A stretch of DNA of 10,328 bases from JAFTYO01 sp045644765 (GTDB lineage Bacteria; Pseudomonadota; Alphaproteobacteria; RF32; CAG-239): positions 1 to 10,328 of the forward strand of contig JAZRHM010000019.1 in NCBI GenBank assembly GCA_045644765.1, given 5' to 3'. The translations under genes and the position numbers were made by a program. The notes under the pieces were generated by a model. That model ran no database searches. It had not been told where the DNA came from and saw only the letters and a program-made list of their open reading frames with translations. Position 1 is the stretch's first letter. Every line of letters starts with the position of its first letter. Shown here one piece after another: positions 1 to 7,035 of this stretch.

Positions 1-177
1 AAAGTAAATAAAATCGGCAAGGTAGATACGATAGATAACGATACCTTAGGACGCATAGAATTTGGCGGAAAATATAGTATCGGCGATCATTGGTCTACAT
101 ACGGATGGGCTAATTATACCTTCGGTTCTGATTATAAAGCATCTTCCGTCGGCCTAGGCGTTAATTATGCTTGGTAG
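1..177 (+). CDS. C-terminal end of an outer-membrane beta-barrel (autotransporter-like) protein, partial
   Basis: The frame is open from the first base and ends at TAG 175-177, giving 58 residues; the start lies outside the window. The translation alternates polar and aromatic/hydrophobic residues in short strands (for example RIEFGGKYSI, WSTYGWANYTF, SVGLGVNYAW) and ends in an aromatic residue (Trp). This is the pattern of the last strands of outer-membrane barrels, where the C-terminal strand with a terminal aromatic acts as the BAM recognition signal. The likely identity is the end of an autotransporter-domain or related barrel protein inserted in the outer membrane. Passenger and function cannot be judged from this fragment. 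It lies convergent to the antiporter gene, with a decayed frame and a hairpin between them. That it is a barrel end is fairly sure; the exact family is inference. Confidence 0.65.
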   Translation, partial: KVNKIGKVDTIDNDTLGRIEFGGKYSIGDHWSTYGWANYTFGSDYKASSVGLGVNYAW

Positions 178-179
178 AT

Positions 180-500
180 GTGAACATTTTAAAATCAATT
201 GCACAAAAATATAGTATAGACAGAGCAACAACTTTATCTATTATTAAAAATATGTTGTAGAGGCAACATATTGCTAAAATTACACATGCCTTAGAACTTA
301 TAAAAGAACTATGCTTTTGGGCTAATTTAGATTTTAATACTGCAGATACAAAAGTGCCAAATACGGAACAAAATATAAGTCAAAATAATAACTTATCAAA
401 TCAGAATGTAAATAAAGCACAAATATCTTTGGCTGAAAGAATTTATATGTTACGAGGCTCATCCTCAGTGATACAAAGAACAAATACTAGTCGAAAATAA
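180..500 (+). pseudogene. Possible decayed gene: long frame broken by one in-frame TAG
   Basis: From GTG 180 (or TTG 171) a frame runs 26 codons to TAG 258-260, then continues in the same frame for 79 more sense codons to TAA 498-500. In DNA this AT-rich an 80-codon stop-free run is not expected often. The second part has no ATG until near its end (about 447), so it has no good start of its own. The translated text is hydrophilic, with an Asn/Gln-rich middle (EQNISQNNNLSNQN) and a basic C-terminus; I recognise no family. No clear Shine-Dalgarno sequence precedes 171 or 180. The best reading is a small gene inactivated by a nonsense mutation, or the tail of a larger one. The alternative is chance, since this 380-base stretch between two real genes holds nothing else protein-like. 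Confidence 0.3.
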
Positions 501-516
501 TAATGTTTTTTTAATT

Positions 517-546
517 ACCCCTCATAACGTTGTTATTATGAGGGGT
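517..546. terminator. 11-bp hairpin between convergent genes, without a U-tract
   Basis: Perfect inverted repeat: ACCCCTCATAA (517-527) pairs with TTATGAGGGGT (536-546) around an 8-base loop. It sits 11 bases beyond the antiporter stop (minus strand) and 16 bases beyond the end of the broken plus-strand frame, exactly where a shared terminator would lie. Neither strand has the expected T-run after the stem; the T8 run (505-512) lies before the stem on the plus strand, so a minus transcript would carry A8 after it. It may be a 3'-end stabilising or factor-assisted hairpin rather than a canonical intrinsic terminator. Confidence 0.5.
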
Positions 547-557
547 GTTAAGATGTA

Positions 558-1517
558 TTATATAAAAGTCCAATATCCTTTTGTAATCAGTATTTGCGAT
601 AGAATGTATAATACATAGAAGATTGCAAAAACAGTGCCTTCAAATCGGTTCATACGTGCTTTTGTCATCATAACCGGATAAAGCAATAGTGTGGCTAAAA
701 ACATTATCCATACATCGTAGAACATAAATTGTTTTGAAACGGTTACATCTGTCACAACCGATGTGAAACCCATTATAAATACAATATTCCATATGTTAGA
801 ACCGATTATATTTCCAAGAGCTACATCGTTTTGTTTTTTTATAGCAGCCACGATTGTAGTCGCAAACTCAGGTAAAGATGTGCCGACTGCAATGATTGTT
901 AAGCCTATAATTTCATCTGAAACGCCTAATATTTTTGCAATATTTATTGCTCCGTTAACCAAAAAATCAGCACCATACATAATTGCTGATAATCCGATAA
1001 CTGTAACTGCAATAACTAAAATCCAACTTTTATTGGCAAGTGGACTTAAACTATCTTCACTAACAGCAACTTTCGATGCATTTTTATAGTTATAATAAAT
1101 AAATCCAAGTAAAAGTCCGAGCAATATTATTCCATGCCAAAAAACAAACTTTCCGCTTATGGCAAAAACTGCAAAAAGAGCACTTACCAAAAACAAAAAT
1201 TTATAATTACGTAAAAAAATGCGACGACGGCACTTTATCGGATAGAATATTGCGGCACTACCTAAAATAAGTAAAATATTTGCAATATTTGATCCTACAA
1301 CATTGCCGATTGAAATACCGGCTGCTCCGTTTAATGCAGCTTTAATGCTTACAATAAATTCAGGTAAAGATGTGCCCAAAGCCACAACCGTTAAACCGAC
1401 AATTATCATCGGTATCTTCATTTTGTTTGCAATAGCTACCGAGCCTTTAACTGTCCATTCTGCACCGGCAATAAGTAAAATCAAACCGATAACAATTATA
1501 AAAATTGAATATAACAT
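558..1517 (-). CDS. CaCA-family sodium/calcium antiporter (YrbG type)
   Basis: A 319-residue polytopic inner-membrane protein, the usual length of prokaryotic Na+/Ca2+ exchangers with about ten membrane segments. The family's duplicated alpha repeats are clear. Repeat 1 has GTSLPEF at 48-54 and GNVVGSN at 71-77; repeat 2 has GTSLPEF at 212-218 and GNIIGSN at 235-241. The acidic residue in each GTSLPEF (Glu53, Glu217) and the Asn of each GSN motif belong to the cation site in this family. The role is cation exchange across the inner membrane, probably Ca2+ efflux driven by Na+ or H+; ion specificity cannot be read from sequence. Start: ATG with AAGGAC (1525-1530) 7 nt upstream. It follows secF on the same strand, but a terminator-like hairpin separates them and leaves no room for a promoter after the hairpin. 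No functional link to Sec is implied. Confidence 0.93.
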   Translation of the reverse strand: MLYSIFIIVIGLILLIAGAEWTVKGSVAIANKMKIPMIIVGLTVVALGTSLPEFIVSIKAALNGAAGISIGNVVGSNIANILLILGSAAIFYPIKCRRRIFLRNYKFLFLVSALFAVFAISGKFVFWHGIILLGLLLGFIYYNYKNASKVAVSEDSLSPLANKSWILVIAVTVIGLSAIMYGADFLVNGAINIAKILGVSDEIIGLTIIAVGTSLPEFATTIVAAIKKQNDVALGNIIGSNIWNIVFIMGFTSVVTDVTVSKQFMFYDVWIMFLATLLLYPVMMTKARMNRFEGTVFAIFYVLYILSQILITKGYWTFI

Positions 1518-1534
1518 ATACTAAGTCCTTTTGT

Positions 1535-1582
1535 AAAAATAAACCTCCGATATATAAGAGTGTACTTACACACCGGAGGTTT
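1535..1582 (-). terminator. Terminator-like hairpin after secF, directly before the antiporter RBS
   Basis: Minus-strand stem AAACCTCCG / CGGAGGTTT (1574-1582 with 1541-1549), 9 bp, around a 24-base loop. The loop contains a smaller GTGT/ACAC stem. It is followed by a T-rich tail (complement of 1535-1543). It begins 16 bases after the secF stop, as expected for an intrinsic terminator of the secDF transcript. The tail ends only 4 bases before the antiporter's AAGGAC. The long loop makes it weaker than the sufD terminator, so partial readthrough is plausible. Confidence 0.6.
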
Positions 1583-1598
1583 GATGGTGTTTTTCTAT

Positions 1599-2537
1599 TT
1601 ACACATTACCAAAAGGGTTTAAGTTTTGGCTTTGTGCTTCTTGAGTTTTTCTTAAATCAAAAATATTTAAGAAAACTGCAGAAATATAAATTGATGAATA
1701 TGTACCGATAATAACACCCCATAAAATGGTAAATGAGAAACTTCTTAATGTTTCACCGCCCCAAATAAACAATGCGGCAGATGCAAACATCGTTGTTAAA
1801 CCGGTCAAAATTGTTCTTGAAAAGATGTCATTTAAGCTCTTATTTATGAGATCATATTGTGACATTTTCTTATATTTTTGCAAGTTTTCTCTAATTCTAT
1901 CATAAGTAACAACCGTATCATTAACAGAATATCCGGCTAATGTTAAAATTGCGGCAACAGTTGTCAAACTGATGTCAAATTTGAACACAGCCAACATACC
2001 TATAGTGATAAATACGTCATGGAACAATCCTAGCAATGCACCTAATGCAAATTGCCATTCAAATCTGAACCATATATAAAGACTTATGGCAATTATCGCA
2101 ATTAATGATGCAATGATACCATCACGTTTTAGCTCATCACCAACTTGTGGACCAACAGATTCAACTTTACGGTATTCATAATCATTACCTAAAATTTCTT
2201 TAATTTTAGCAACGGCAATGCGTTGAGATTCGTCAGTAGCATTGTCAACCTGTGTTCTGATGATCAACTCATCTTTATTATCACCTAGTGTTTGTAAAGT
2301 AAGCTCATCTAAATCTAAATTTGACAATTGTTTACGAATTTGTTCGACATCAATTGATTTTTCGCTTTTAACTTCAATTAAAATACCACCGGAGAAATCA
2401 ATTCCGTAGTTAAACCCGCCAACAAATATCCAATAGCAAGACATAATTGCCAACACGACAGAAAGCACATAGGTAAACTTGCGAGGTTTCATAAAGTCAA
2501 TATTTGTATCTTTGGTTACCCAATTAAATATTTTCAT
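1599..2537 (-). CDS. secF: Protein translocase subunit SecF
   Basis: A 312-residue inner-membrane protein of the RND superfamily. With SecD and YajC it assists SecYEG, using the proton-motive force to pull translocating proteins out on the periplasmic side. Features in order: first membrane segment about 22-42; GIDFSGG at 45-51, the SecD/SecF first periplasmic signature; a short periplasmic domain to about 125; VGPQVGDELKRDG at 128-140, leading into the second membrane segment; GYSVNDTVVTYDRIREN at 202-218, the diagnostic SecF segment; and a final group of membrane helices to about 293. Length is normal for a stand-alone SecF. Start: ATG with AAAGGA (2545-2550) 7 nt upstream. It follows secD by 22 nt, so the two are co-transcribed; a hairpin terminator follows its stop. 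Confidence 0.97.
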   Translation of the reverse strand: MKIFNWVTKDTNIDFMKPRKFTYVLSVVLAIMSCYWIFVGGFNYGIDFSGGILIEVKSEKSIDVEQIRKQLSNLDLDELTLQTLGDNKDELIIRTQVDNATDESQRIAVAKIKEILGNDYEYRKVESVGPQVGDELKRDGIIASLIAIIAISLYIWFRFEWQFALGALLGLFHDVFITIGMLAVFKFDISLTTVAAILTLAGYSVNDTVVTYDRIRENLQKYKKMSQYDLINKSLNDIFSRTILTGLTTMFASAALFIWGGETLRSFSFTILWGVIIGTYSSIYISAVFLNIFDLRKTQEAQSQNLNPFGNV

Positions 2538-2559
2538 TTTCTATTCCTTTATCATAAAA

Positions 2560-4104
2560 TTAAATTGGCAATTTTGTAGGCTTACAGCGAGCAATCCAAC
2601 TTGCTATAATTAAGCGTGTTACGGTTACTGATGTAAACATAGAAGTTGCAATACCGATAGCAAGTGTTACAGCAAAACCTCTTACCGGACCGGTCCCGAA
2701 CCAGAACAATACAAGAGCCGCAACTAAGGTTGTCAAGTTGGAATCAATAATTGTTGTGATTGCTTCGGTAAATCCCGCATCAGCAGCATCTTTTGTTGAA
2801 CGTCCTTTTTTAACTTCTTCACGCATACGTTCAAAAATCAAAACGTTTGCATCAACTGCCATAGCAATTGTTAGGATGATACCGGCAATACCTGGAAGAG
2901 TTAATGTTGTGCCAATTGCACTCATCGCGCCTAATGTCAAGAAAAGATTGATAACTACGGTAATTGTGGTGAAAATACCAAACAAACCATATGCCACAAC
3001 CATAAATACAATTACACATATAAAACTAATAATTGAAGCAAGAATACCCTGTCTGATAGAATCAGCCCCAAGACCAGCTCCAACTGTTCTTTCTTCTAAA
3101 ACTTCTAATTGAGCCGGAAGCGCACCTGAACGCAACAACATAGCCAATTCATTTGCAGTTTCAGAACTGAAATTACCTGTTATGACACCACTTCCTCCAG
3201 TGATTGCACCTTGAATTGTAGGAGCTGAAATAACTTCATTATCTAAAACAATAGCCAAAGCTTCTTTAATATGATCTCTGGTCACTTCAGCAAATTTACG
3301 GCCACCAACGGTATCAAACTTAAAACTTACAACAGGTTCACCATCTTGAAAAGAAACACCGGCATCAACCAAATGAGCTCCATCTACAACAGCTTTGCGT
3401 GTAATAACATATTGACCGCCATCAACACCGGATACAACACGAGATGTGCTGCTCAACTTACCACGTTTTGCAGATGTGGCAGAGGTCCTTGAATCTACCA
3501 AATGGAAAGACATTTTTGCGGTTTTACCCAAAAGTTGTTTTACTTCTTCAGGATTTTGTATCCCCGGAAGTTGAACAATTATTCTGTCTTGTCCTTGACT
3601 TTGAATTGTAGGTTCTTTTGTGCCTAATTCATCAACACGACGACGAACAATTTCAATTGATTGATCCACAACTTTTGCTTGCATTTGGTTATACGCAATT
3701 TCAGAATATTTAAGCTCGATGACATCGTTATCAACAACTGCGACTTCCAATCCGTCTTCGATTGATCTTAAGTGTCTCATAGCTTGAGTTCTGGCATTAG
3801 AATTATCAATTTTAACTCTAACACTATCATCTGTTGATGCAAGATTTTGATAACGAATACGATGTTCTCTTAAAACTTGACGAACAGAATCTTCAATATT
3901 TGCCATACGTTCTTTTAAAACATCACTCATCTTTACTTCTAATAATAAGTTTGAACCGCCTTGCAAATCAAGACCTAAACTTATCGGTTTCCACCAAGAG
4001 GGAAGCTTTGTCCCTTGCGGTAAAAAGTTTGGAATTGCCATAAAGATACCGATTAAGCATATCGCTAAAATAATGGCAACTCTTTTTGTTGAAAGTTTAT
4101 ACAT
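2560..4104 (-). CDS. secD: Protein translocase subunit SecD
   Basis: A 514-residue inner-membrane partner of SecF; the large periplasmic domain (about 40-350) captures emerging preproteins. Visible landmarks: N-terminal membrane segment 8-26; GLDLQGG at 44-50; RRRVDELGTKEPTIQSQG at 154-171; NEVISAPTIQGAI at 289-301; LRSGALPAQ at 324-332; then five membrane helices from about 353. AMAVDANVLIFERMREE at 414-430 is the classic SecD helix segment, with Asp418 at the position of the conserved charged residue implicated in proton transfer. It is shorter than the roughly 615-residue E. coli protein, as is common outside Gammaproteobacteria. The ATG follows the yajC stop by 9 nt and AGGA lies 8 nt before it, inside that junction, so translation is tightly linked to yajC. 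Confidence 0.97.
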   Translation of the reverse strand: MYKLSTKRVAIILAICLIGIFMAIPNFLPQGTKLPSWWKPISLGLDLQGGSNLLLEVKMSDVLKERMANIEDSVRQVLREHRIRYQNLASTDDSVRVKIDNSNARTQAMRHLRSIEDGLEVAVVDNDVIELKYSEIAYNQMQAKVVDQSIEIVRRRVDELGTKEPTIQSQGQDRIIVQLPGIQNPEEVKQLLGKTAKMSFHLVDSRTSATSAKRGKLSSTSRVVSGVDGGQYVITRKAVVDGAHLVDAGVSFQDGEPVVSFKFDTVGGRKFAEVTRDHIKEALAIVLDNEVISAPTIQGAITGGSGVITGNFSSETANELAMLLRSGALPAQLEVLEERTVGAGLGADSIRQGILASIISFICVIVFMVVAYGLFGIFTTITVVINLFLTLGAMSAIGTTLTLPGIAGIILTIAMAVDANVLIFERMREEVKKGRSTKDAADAGFTEAITTIIDSNLTTLVAALVLFWFGTGPVRGFAVTLAIGIATSMFTSVTVTRLIIASWIARCKPTKLPI

Positions 4105-4113
4105 TTTTATATC

Positions 4114-4479
4114 CTATTTTTTTGTTTTAGAATTTTTTGTTGTTTTAATGGTTTTTATTTCAGTTTCTTCTTTACCCAAAACTTCACGAATCGTAAATTT
4201 ATGAACCTCTACTTCAACGCCTTTTGCAATTTCAACGCTGATTTTATCTTCGTTAATTTTTGTTACTTTGGCATACATACCGCCACCGGTTATCACAACA
4301 TCTCCTTTTTTCATAGCATTTAGAGATGCCTCATGTTGTTTAATTTTCTTTTGCTGTGGACGAATGAGCAAAAAGTAAAAAACAAGCATAATTAATACAA
4401 GTTGAATAACAATACCTAATGGTGATGCTCCTGTAGCAACAGGTGCACTTGCTTGAGCCCAAGCATTACTGATAAACAT
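4114..4479 (-). CDS. yajC: Sec translocon accessory subunit YajC
   Basis: A 121-residue single-pass inner-membrane protein that associates with SecD-SecF. A short N-terminus (about 1-20, rich in Ala) is followed by one membrane helix at about 22-39. Then comes FYFLLIRPQQKKIKQH at 35-50, the YajC signature at the cytoplasmic membrane edge, and a small beta-rich soluble domain (GDVVITGGGMYAKVTKI, 59-75). The C-terminus is a Lys/Thr-rich tail, which makes it slightly longer than typical homologues. The start has a strong AAGGAG site 6-7 nt upstream. It is the first gene of the yajC-secD-secF unit; the 107 bases upstream hold a candidate promoter, so this unit can be transcribed independently of the M23 gene. 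Confidence 0.96.
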   Translation of the reverse strand: MFISNAWAQASAPVATGASPLGIVIQLVLIMLVFYFLLIRPQQKKIKQHEASLNAMKKGDVVITGGGMYAKVTKINEDKISVEIAKGVEVEVHKFTIREVLGKEETEIKTIKTTKNSKTKK

Positions 4480-4512
4480 TATTTTCTCCTTAAAATATTA
4501 TTAACTGCGATG

Positions 4513-4540
4513 AATATACAACATTTTTCACAGCTTACAA
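4513..4540 (-). promoter_or_regulatory. Candidate sigma-70-type promoter for yajC-secD-secF
   Basis: On the minus strand TTGTAA (4535-4540) is followed after 16 bases by TATATT (4513-4518), about 33 bases before the yajC ATG. The match is good for both hexamers, but the region is AT-rich and chance matches are common. I see no terminator after the M23 gene in this 107-base gap, so readthrough from it is also possible. Confidence 0.4.
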
Positions 4541-4586
4541 ACTAAACTTGCAACTATTAAACAACTATTTTATCAAAATTAGTATT

Positions 4587-5468
4587 TTAAGGTAGATATT
4601 TACGTGGATTTACGGCTTTTTTACCGGCTCTTACTTCAAAATGAAGTTGAGGGCTGTCTACTCCTCCTGATTGTCCGACAGTGGCTATTTTTTCGCCTTT
4701 AACAACCTGTTGACCTTTTCTGACAAGGAGTTTTTGGTTGTGAGCATAAGCTGTTATCCAGCCATCAGGATGCTTTATCAAAATTAAATTTCCGAAACCT
4801 TTAAGCTCGTTACCGGCATATGCGATTATTCCTTTGTCGGCGGCTTTTACATCACTTCCGAGTGGAGCTTTGATATTTATGCCGTCATTTTTACGCCCTT
4901 TACCGATGGAACCGAAACCGGATACAACTTTACCATTAACCGGCCACATAAACTTTGCTGTCCTGTTTGCTGGAGCTTTGTAAGTATTGCTTTTTTTAGA
5001 TACATTTGTCTTATTGTTGTTTTTATTAATATGTTTTTGTTTTGTATTACTTACTTTTGATGACAAGCTACCGGATAATTGTAATTTTTGCCCTACATTT
5101 AACGAATATGGTGCTTTCAAATTGTTTATTCTGCTCAGAGAGGTAATATCAACATTATACTCGCGAGAAATACTGTATAAAGTGTCGCCTTTTTTAACGA
5201 TATGATATCGTGCGACAGGTAAATTGAGTTTTTGTCCCACATTCAATGCATATGGAGCCTTTAAGGAGTTTGCTTCAATTAAATCTTTTAACGGAATATC
5301 ATGACGACGTGCAATACTGTATAAAGTATCACCTTTTGCAACAATTACACTTGATGAGGTATCTCCAAATAAGGAATATTTATTAAATAACCTAATTTCA
5401 CCACCAGAACTGTAACACCCCGACAGCATTAAAATAGTTATTATTGTTGCAAAAAATTTTTTAAACAT
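4587..5468 (-). CDS. LysM/M23 (LytM) lipoprotein, NlpD-like, probably a non-enzymatic amidase activator
   Basis: A 293-residue predicted lipoprotein: signal peptide 1-17 with lipobox LSGC, so Cys18 would be lipidated. Two LysM repeats follow (about 41-84 and 88-131; both contain KGDTLYSI and end NVGQKL), which bind peptidoglycan. A Lys/Asn-rich linker (about 135-170) leads to a C-terminal M23/LytM domain (about 174-293) ending VNPRKYLP, as NlpD proteins do. In active M23 enzymes the zinc site reads HxGxD and HxH. Here these are Asn194/Asn198 and Gln274-Leu-His276, with only His243 (YAH) and His276 kept. Like NlpD, it is therefore probably catalytically dead and activates a cell-wall amidase at the division site; that role is inferred. 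The start has GAGGA about 6 nt upstream. It is divergent from suf and upstream of yajC-secDF, a linkage seen in Alphaproteobacteria. Confidence 0.9.
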   Translation of the reverse strand: MFKKFFATIITILMLSGCYSSGGEIRLFNKYSLFGDTSSSVIVAKGDTLYSIARRHDIPLKDLIEANSLKAPYALNVGQKLNLPVARYHIVKKGDTLYSISREYNVDITSLSRINNLKAPYSLNVGQKLQLSGSLSSKVSNTKQKHINKNNNKTNVSKKSNTYKAPANRTAKFMWPVNGKVVSGFGSIGKGRKNDGINIKAPLGSDVKAADKGIIAYAGNELKGFGNLILIKHPDGWITAYAHNQKLLVRKGQQVVKGEKIATVGQSGGVDSPQLHFEVRAGKKAVNPRKYLP

Positions 5469-5506
5469 TCAAATTCCTCATTTCCATCTTACATATTATG
5501 TCATTA

Positions 5507-5553
5507 AATAGCTAACTATTCGTTAAAAATGCTTGATTTTTGAAAAACATTTT
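5507..5553. promoter_or_regulatory. Inverted repeats in the divergent M23 / suf intergenic region
   Basis: Two short dyads lie between the divergent genes: AATAG-CTAA-CTATT (5507-5520), and AAAATG (5526-5531) with CATTTT (5548-5553), the latter overlapping the candidate suf promoter. Either could be an operator for an iron or Fe-S responsive repressor, but I see no match to a specific known box. Short dyads arise easily in AT-rich DNA, so this is a weak call. Confidence 0.2.
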
Positions 5554-5561
5554 CGTATCCT
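5533..5561 (+). promoter_or_regulatory. Candidate promoter of the suf operon
   Basis: TTGATT (5533-5538) and TATCCT (5556-5561) with a 17-base spacer, each matching 4 of 6 consensus positions. Transcription would start near 5568, about 20 bases before the sufB ATG at 5590. This also argues against a TTG start at 5533, because that codon would then lie inside the promoter. Confidence 0.4.
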
Positions 5562-5578
5562 GACTTCGCTTTTAAGTT

Positions 5579-5583
5579 GGAAG
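5579..5583 (+). promoter_or_regulatory. Ribosome binding site deciding the sufB start
   Basis: GGAAG lies 6 nt before the ATG at 5590. The frame is open back to a TTG at 5533, but the 19 extra residues do not resemble SufB and no comparable site precedes the TTG. Confidence 0.65.
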
Positions 5584-5589
5584 AAAAAT

Positions 5590-7035
5590 ATGTCACAAAA
5601 ACTAAATATAACCGACAGTTCGGGAGAAAATTATAAATACGGTTTTGTAACCGATATTGAATCTCAAACTTTACCTAAAGGTTTAACTGAAGAAATTCTC
5701 CGTCTGATTTCGGTTAAAAAATCTGAGCCAGATTGGCTTTTGGAAAAAAGGCTTAAAGCATTTGAATTTTGGAAAAATATGTCCGAACCGACATGGGCAA
5801 AATTGTGTTATGAAAAGATAAACTACCAAGATTTACATTACTATTCAGAACCGAAACAAAAGGTTAAACCTAAAAGTCTTGATGAAATTGATCCTAAAAT
5901 ATTAGAAACATACAATAAGTTGGGTATTCCCTTAAAAGAGCAAGAAATATTAGCAGGTGTTGTTGCTGTAGATGCGGTGTTTGATAGTGTTTCTGTTGCT
6001 ACCACATACAGAGCAAAATTAAAAGAACAGGGAATTATTTTTTGCTCAATTTCAGAAGCTGTTCAAGAATATCCTGATTTAGTTAAAAAATATTTGGGAA
6101 GTGTTGTACCTTATACCGACAATTTTTTTGCTTGCCTAAATTCAGCAGTTTTTACAGATGGATCTTTTGTATACATTCCCAAAGGTGTAAAATGCCCGAT
6201 GGAACTTTCCACATATTTTCGTATAAATGCAAAAAATACCGGACAGTTTGAACGAACATTGATAATTGCCGATGAAGACAGTTATGTTTCATATTTAGAA
6301 GGATGTACAGCCCCTCAACGTGATGAAAATCAGCTTCATGCAGCCATTGTAGAAATTGTGGTTTTAAAAAATGCCGAAGTAAAATATTCAACGGTACAAA
6401 ACTGGTATCCCGGAGATAAAAACGGTAAGGGCGGAGTTTATAATTTTGTGACCAAAAGAGCTGCTTGCCGAGGAGATAATTCTAAAATATCGTGGACACA
6501 AGTTGAAACAGGTTCTGCCGTTACATGGAAATATCCTTCTTGTGTTTTACAAGGCGATAATTCGGTAGGAGAATTTTATTCGGTTGCAATTACTAATAAC
6601 AAACAACAGGCCGATACCGGAACCAAAATGATTCATATTGGTAAAAATACTAGTTCTAAAATTATCTCCAAAGGTATATCTGCCGGTTTTTCTAACCAAA
6701 CATACAGAGGTTTGGTAAAGGTTATGCCAAGCGCAGATAAAGCTCGTAATTTTTCACAATGTGACAGCTTGTTGATTGGTAAAACTTGCGGTTCTCATAC
6801 GATACCATATATAGAAAACAGAAATAAAACCGCAATTTTGGAACACGAAGCTACCACTTCAAAAATAAGCGATGAGCAACTTTTTTATTGCAGACAACGA
6901 GGAATTTCGGAAGAAGATGCAATAGGCCTGATTGTAAACGGCTTTTGTAAAGAGGTTATGCAACATTTACCTATGGAATTTGCAATTGAAGCCTCAAAAC
7001 TTATAAACATATCATTAGAAGGGAGTGTAGGATAA
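5590..7035 (+). CDS. sufB: Fe-S cluster assembly scaffold protein SufB
   Basis: With this start the protein has 481 residues, close to the usual SufB length (about 470-495). SufB is the cytosolic scaffold of the SufBC2D complex, on which Fe-S clusters are built with sulfur from a cysteine desulfurase. The beta-helix core and C-terminal helical domain are strongly conserved. YLEGCTAP has Cys239; STVQNW has Gln270 and Trp272; QCDSLLIG has Cys391; EHEATTS has His419 and Glu420. The spacing of Cys391 to His419/Glu420 matches E. coli Cys405, His433 and Glu434 as I recall them, so the catalytic set appears intact. The C-terminus ISLEGSVG is also typical. It is first in the operon, and its stop overlaps the next gene's ATG by one base (TAATG). 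No Rrf2-type regulator gene precedes it. Confidence 0.97.
   Translation: MSQKLNITDSSGENYKYGFVTDIESQTLPKGLTEEILRLISVKKSEPDWLLEKRLKAFEFWKNMSEPTWAKLCYEKINYQDLHYYSEPKQKVKPKSLDEIDPKILETYNKLGIPLKEQEILAGVVAVDAVFDSVSVATTYRAKLKEQGIIFCSISEAVQEYPDLVKKYLGSVVPYTDNFFACLNSAVFTDGSFVYIPKGVKCPMELSTYFRINAKNTGQFERTLIIADEDSYVSYLEGCTAPQRDENQLHAAIVEIVVLKNAEVKYSTVQNWYPGDKNGKGGVYNFVTKRAACRGDNSKISWTQVETGSAVTWKYPSCVLQGDNSVGEFYSVAITNNKQQADTGTKMIHIGKNTSSKIISKGISAGFSNQTYRGLVKVMPSADKARNFSQCDSLLIGKTCGSHTIPYIENRNKTAILEHEATTSKISDEQLFYCRQRGISEEDAIGLIVNGFCKEVMQHLPMEFAIEASKLINISLEGSVG

Noticed and set aside
175..260. Alternative genetic code with TAG read as an amino acid
   Set aside because: TAG 175-177 follows the expected terminal aromatic residue of a barrel protein, and extension would add only two residues before TGA; a nonsense mutation at 258 is simpler.
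763..1089. Plus-strand open frame of 108 codons opposite the antiporter gene
   Set aside because: Antisense to conserved membrane helices and the second alpha repeat of the antiporter; low-complexity Ile/Thr/Ala text typical of a reverse-complement shadow.
2738..3112. Plus-strand open frame of 124 codons inside secD
   Set aside because: It lies entirely antisense to the conserved SecD membrane domain, its translation resembles no family, and it has no ribosome binding site; it is a shadow of secD codon bias.
4541..4586. Terminator after the M23 gene
   Set aside because: Only very weak A/T dyads are present, with no GC-containing stem or T-run, so no terminator is called.
5533..5589. Longer SufB starting at TTG 5533
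   Set aside because: The 19 extra residues are not SufB-like, no good ribosome binding site precedes the TTG, and the codon falls in the candidate promoter; ATG 5590 has GGAAG at a proper distance.
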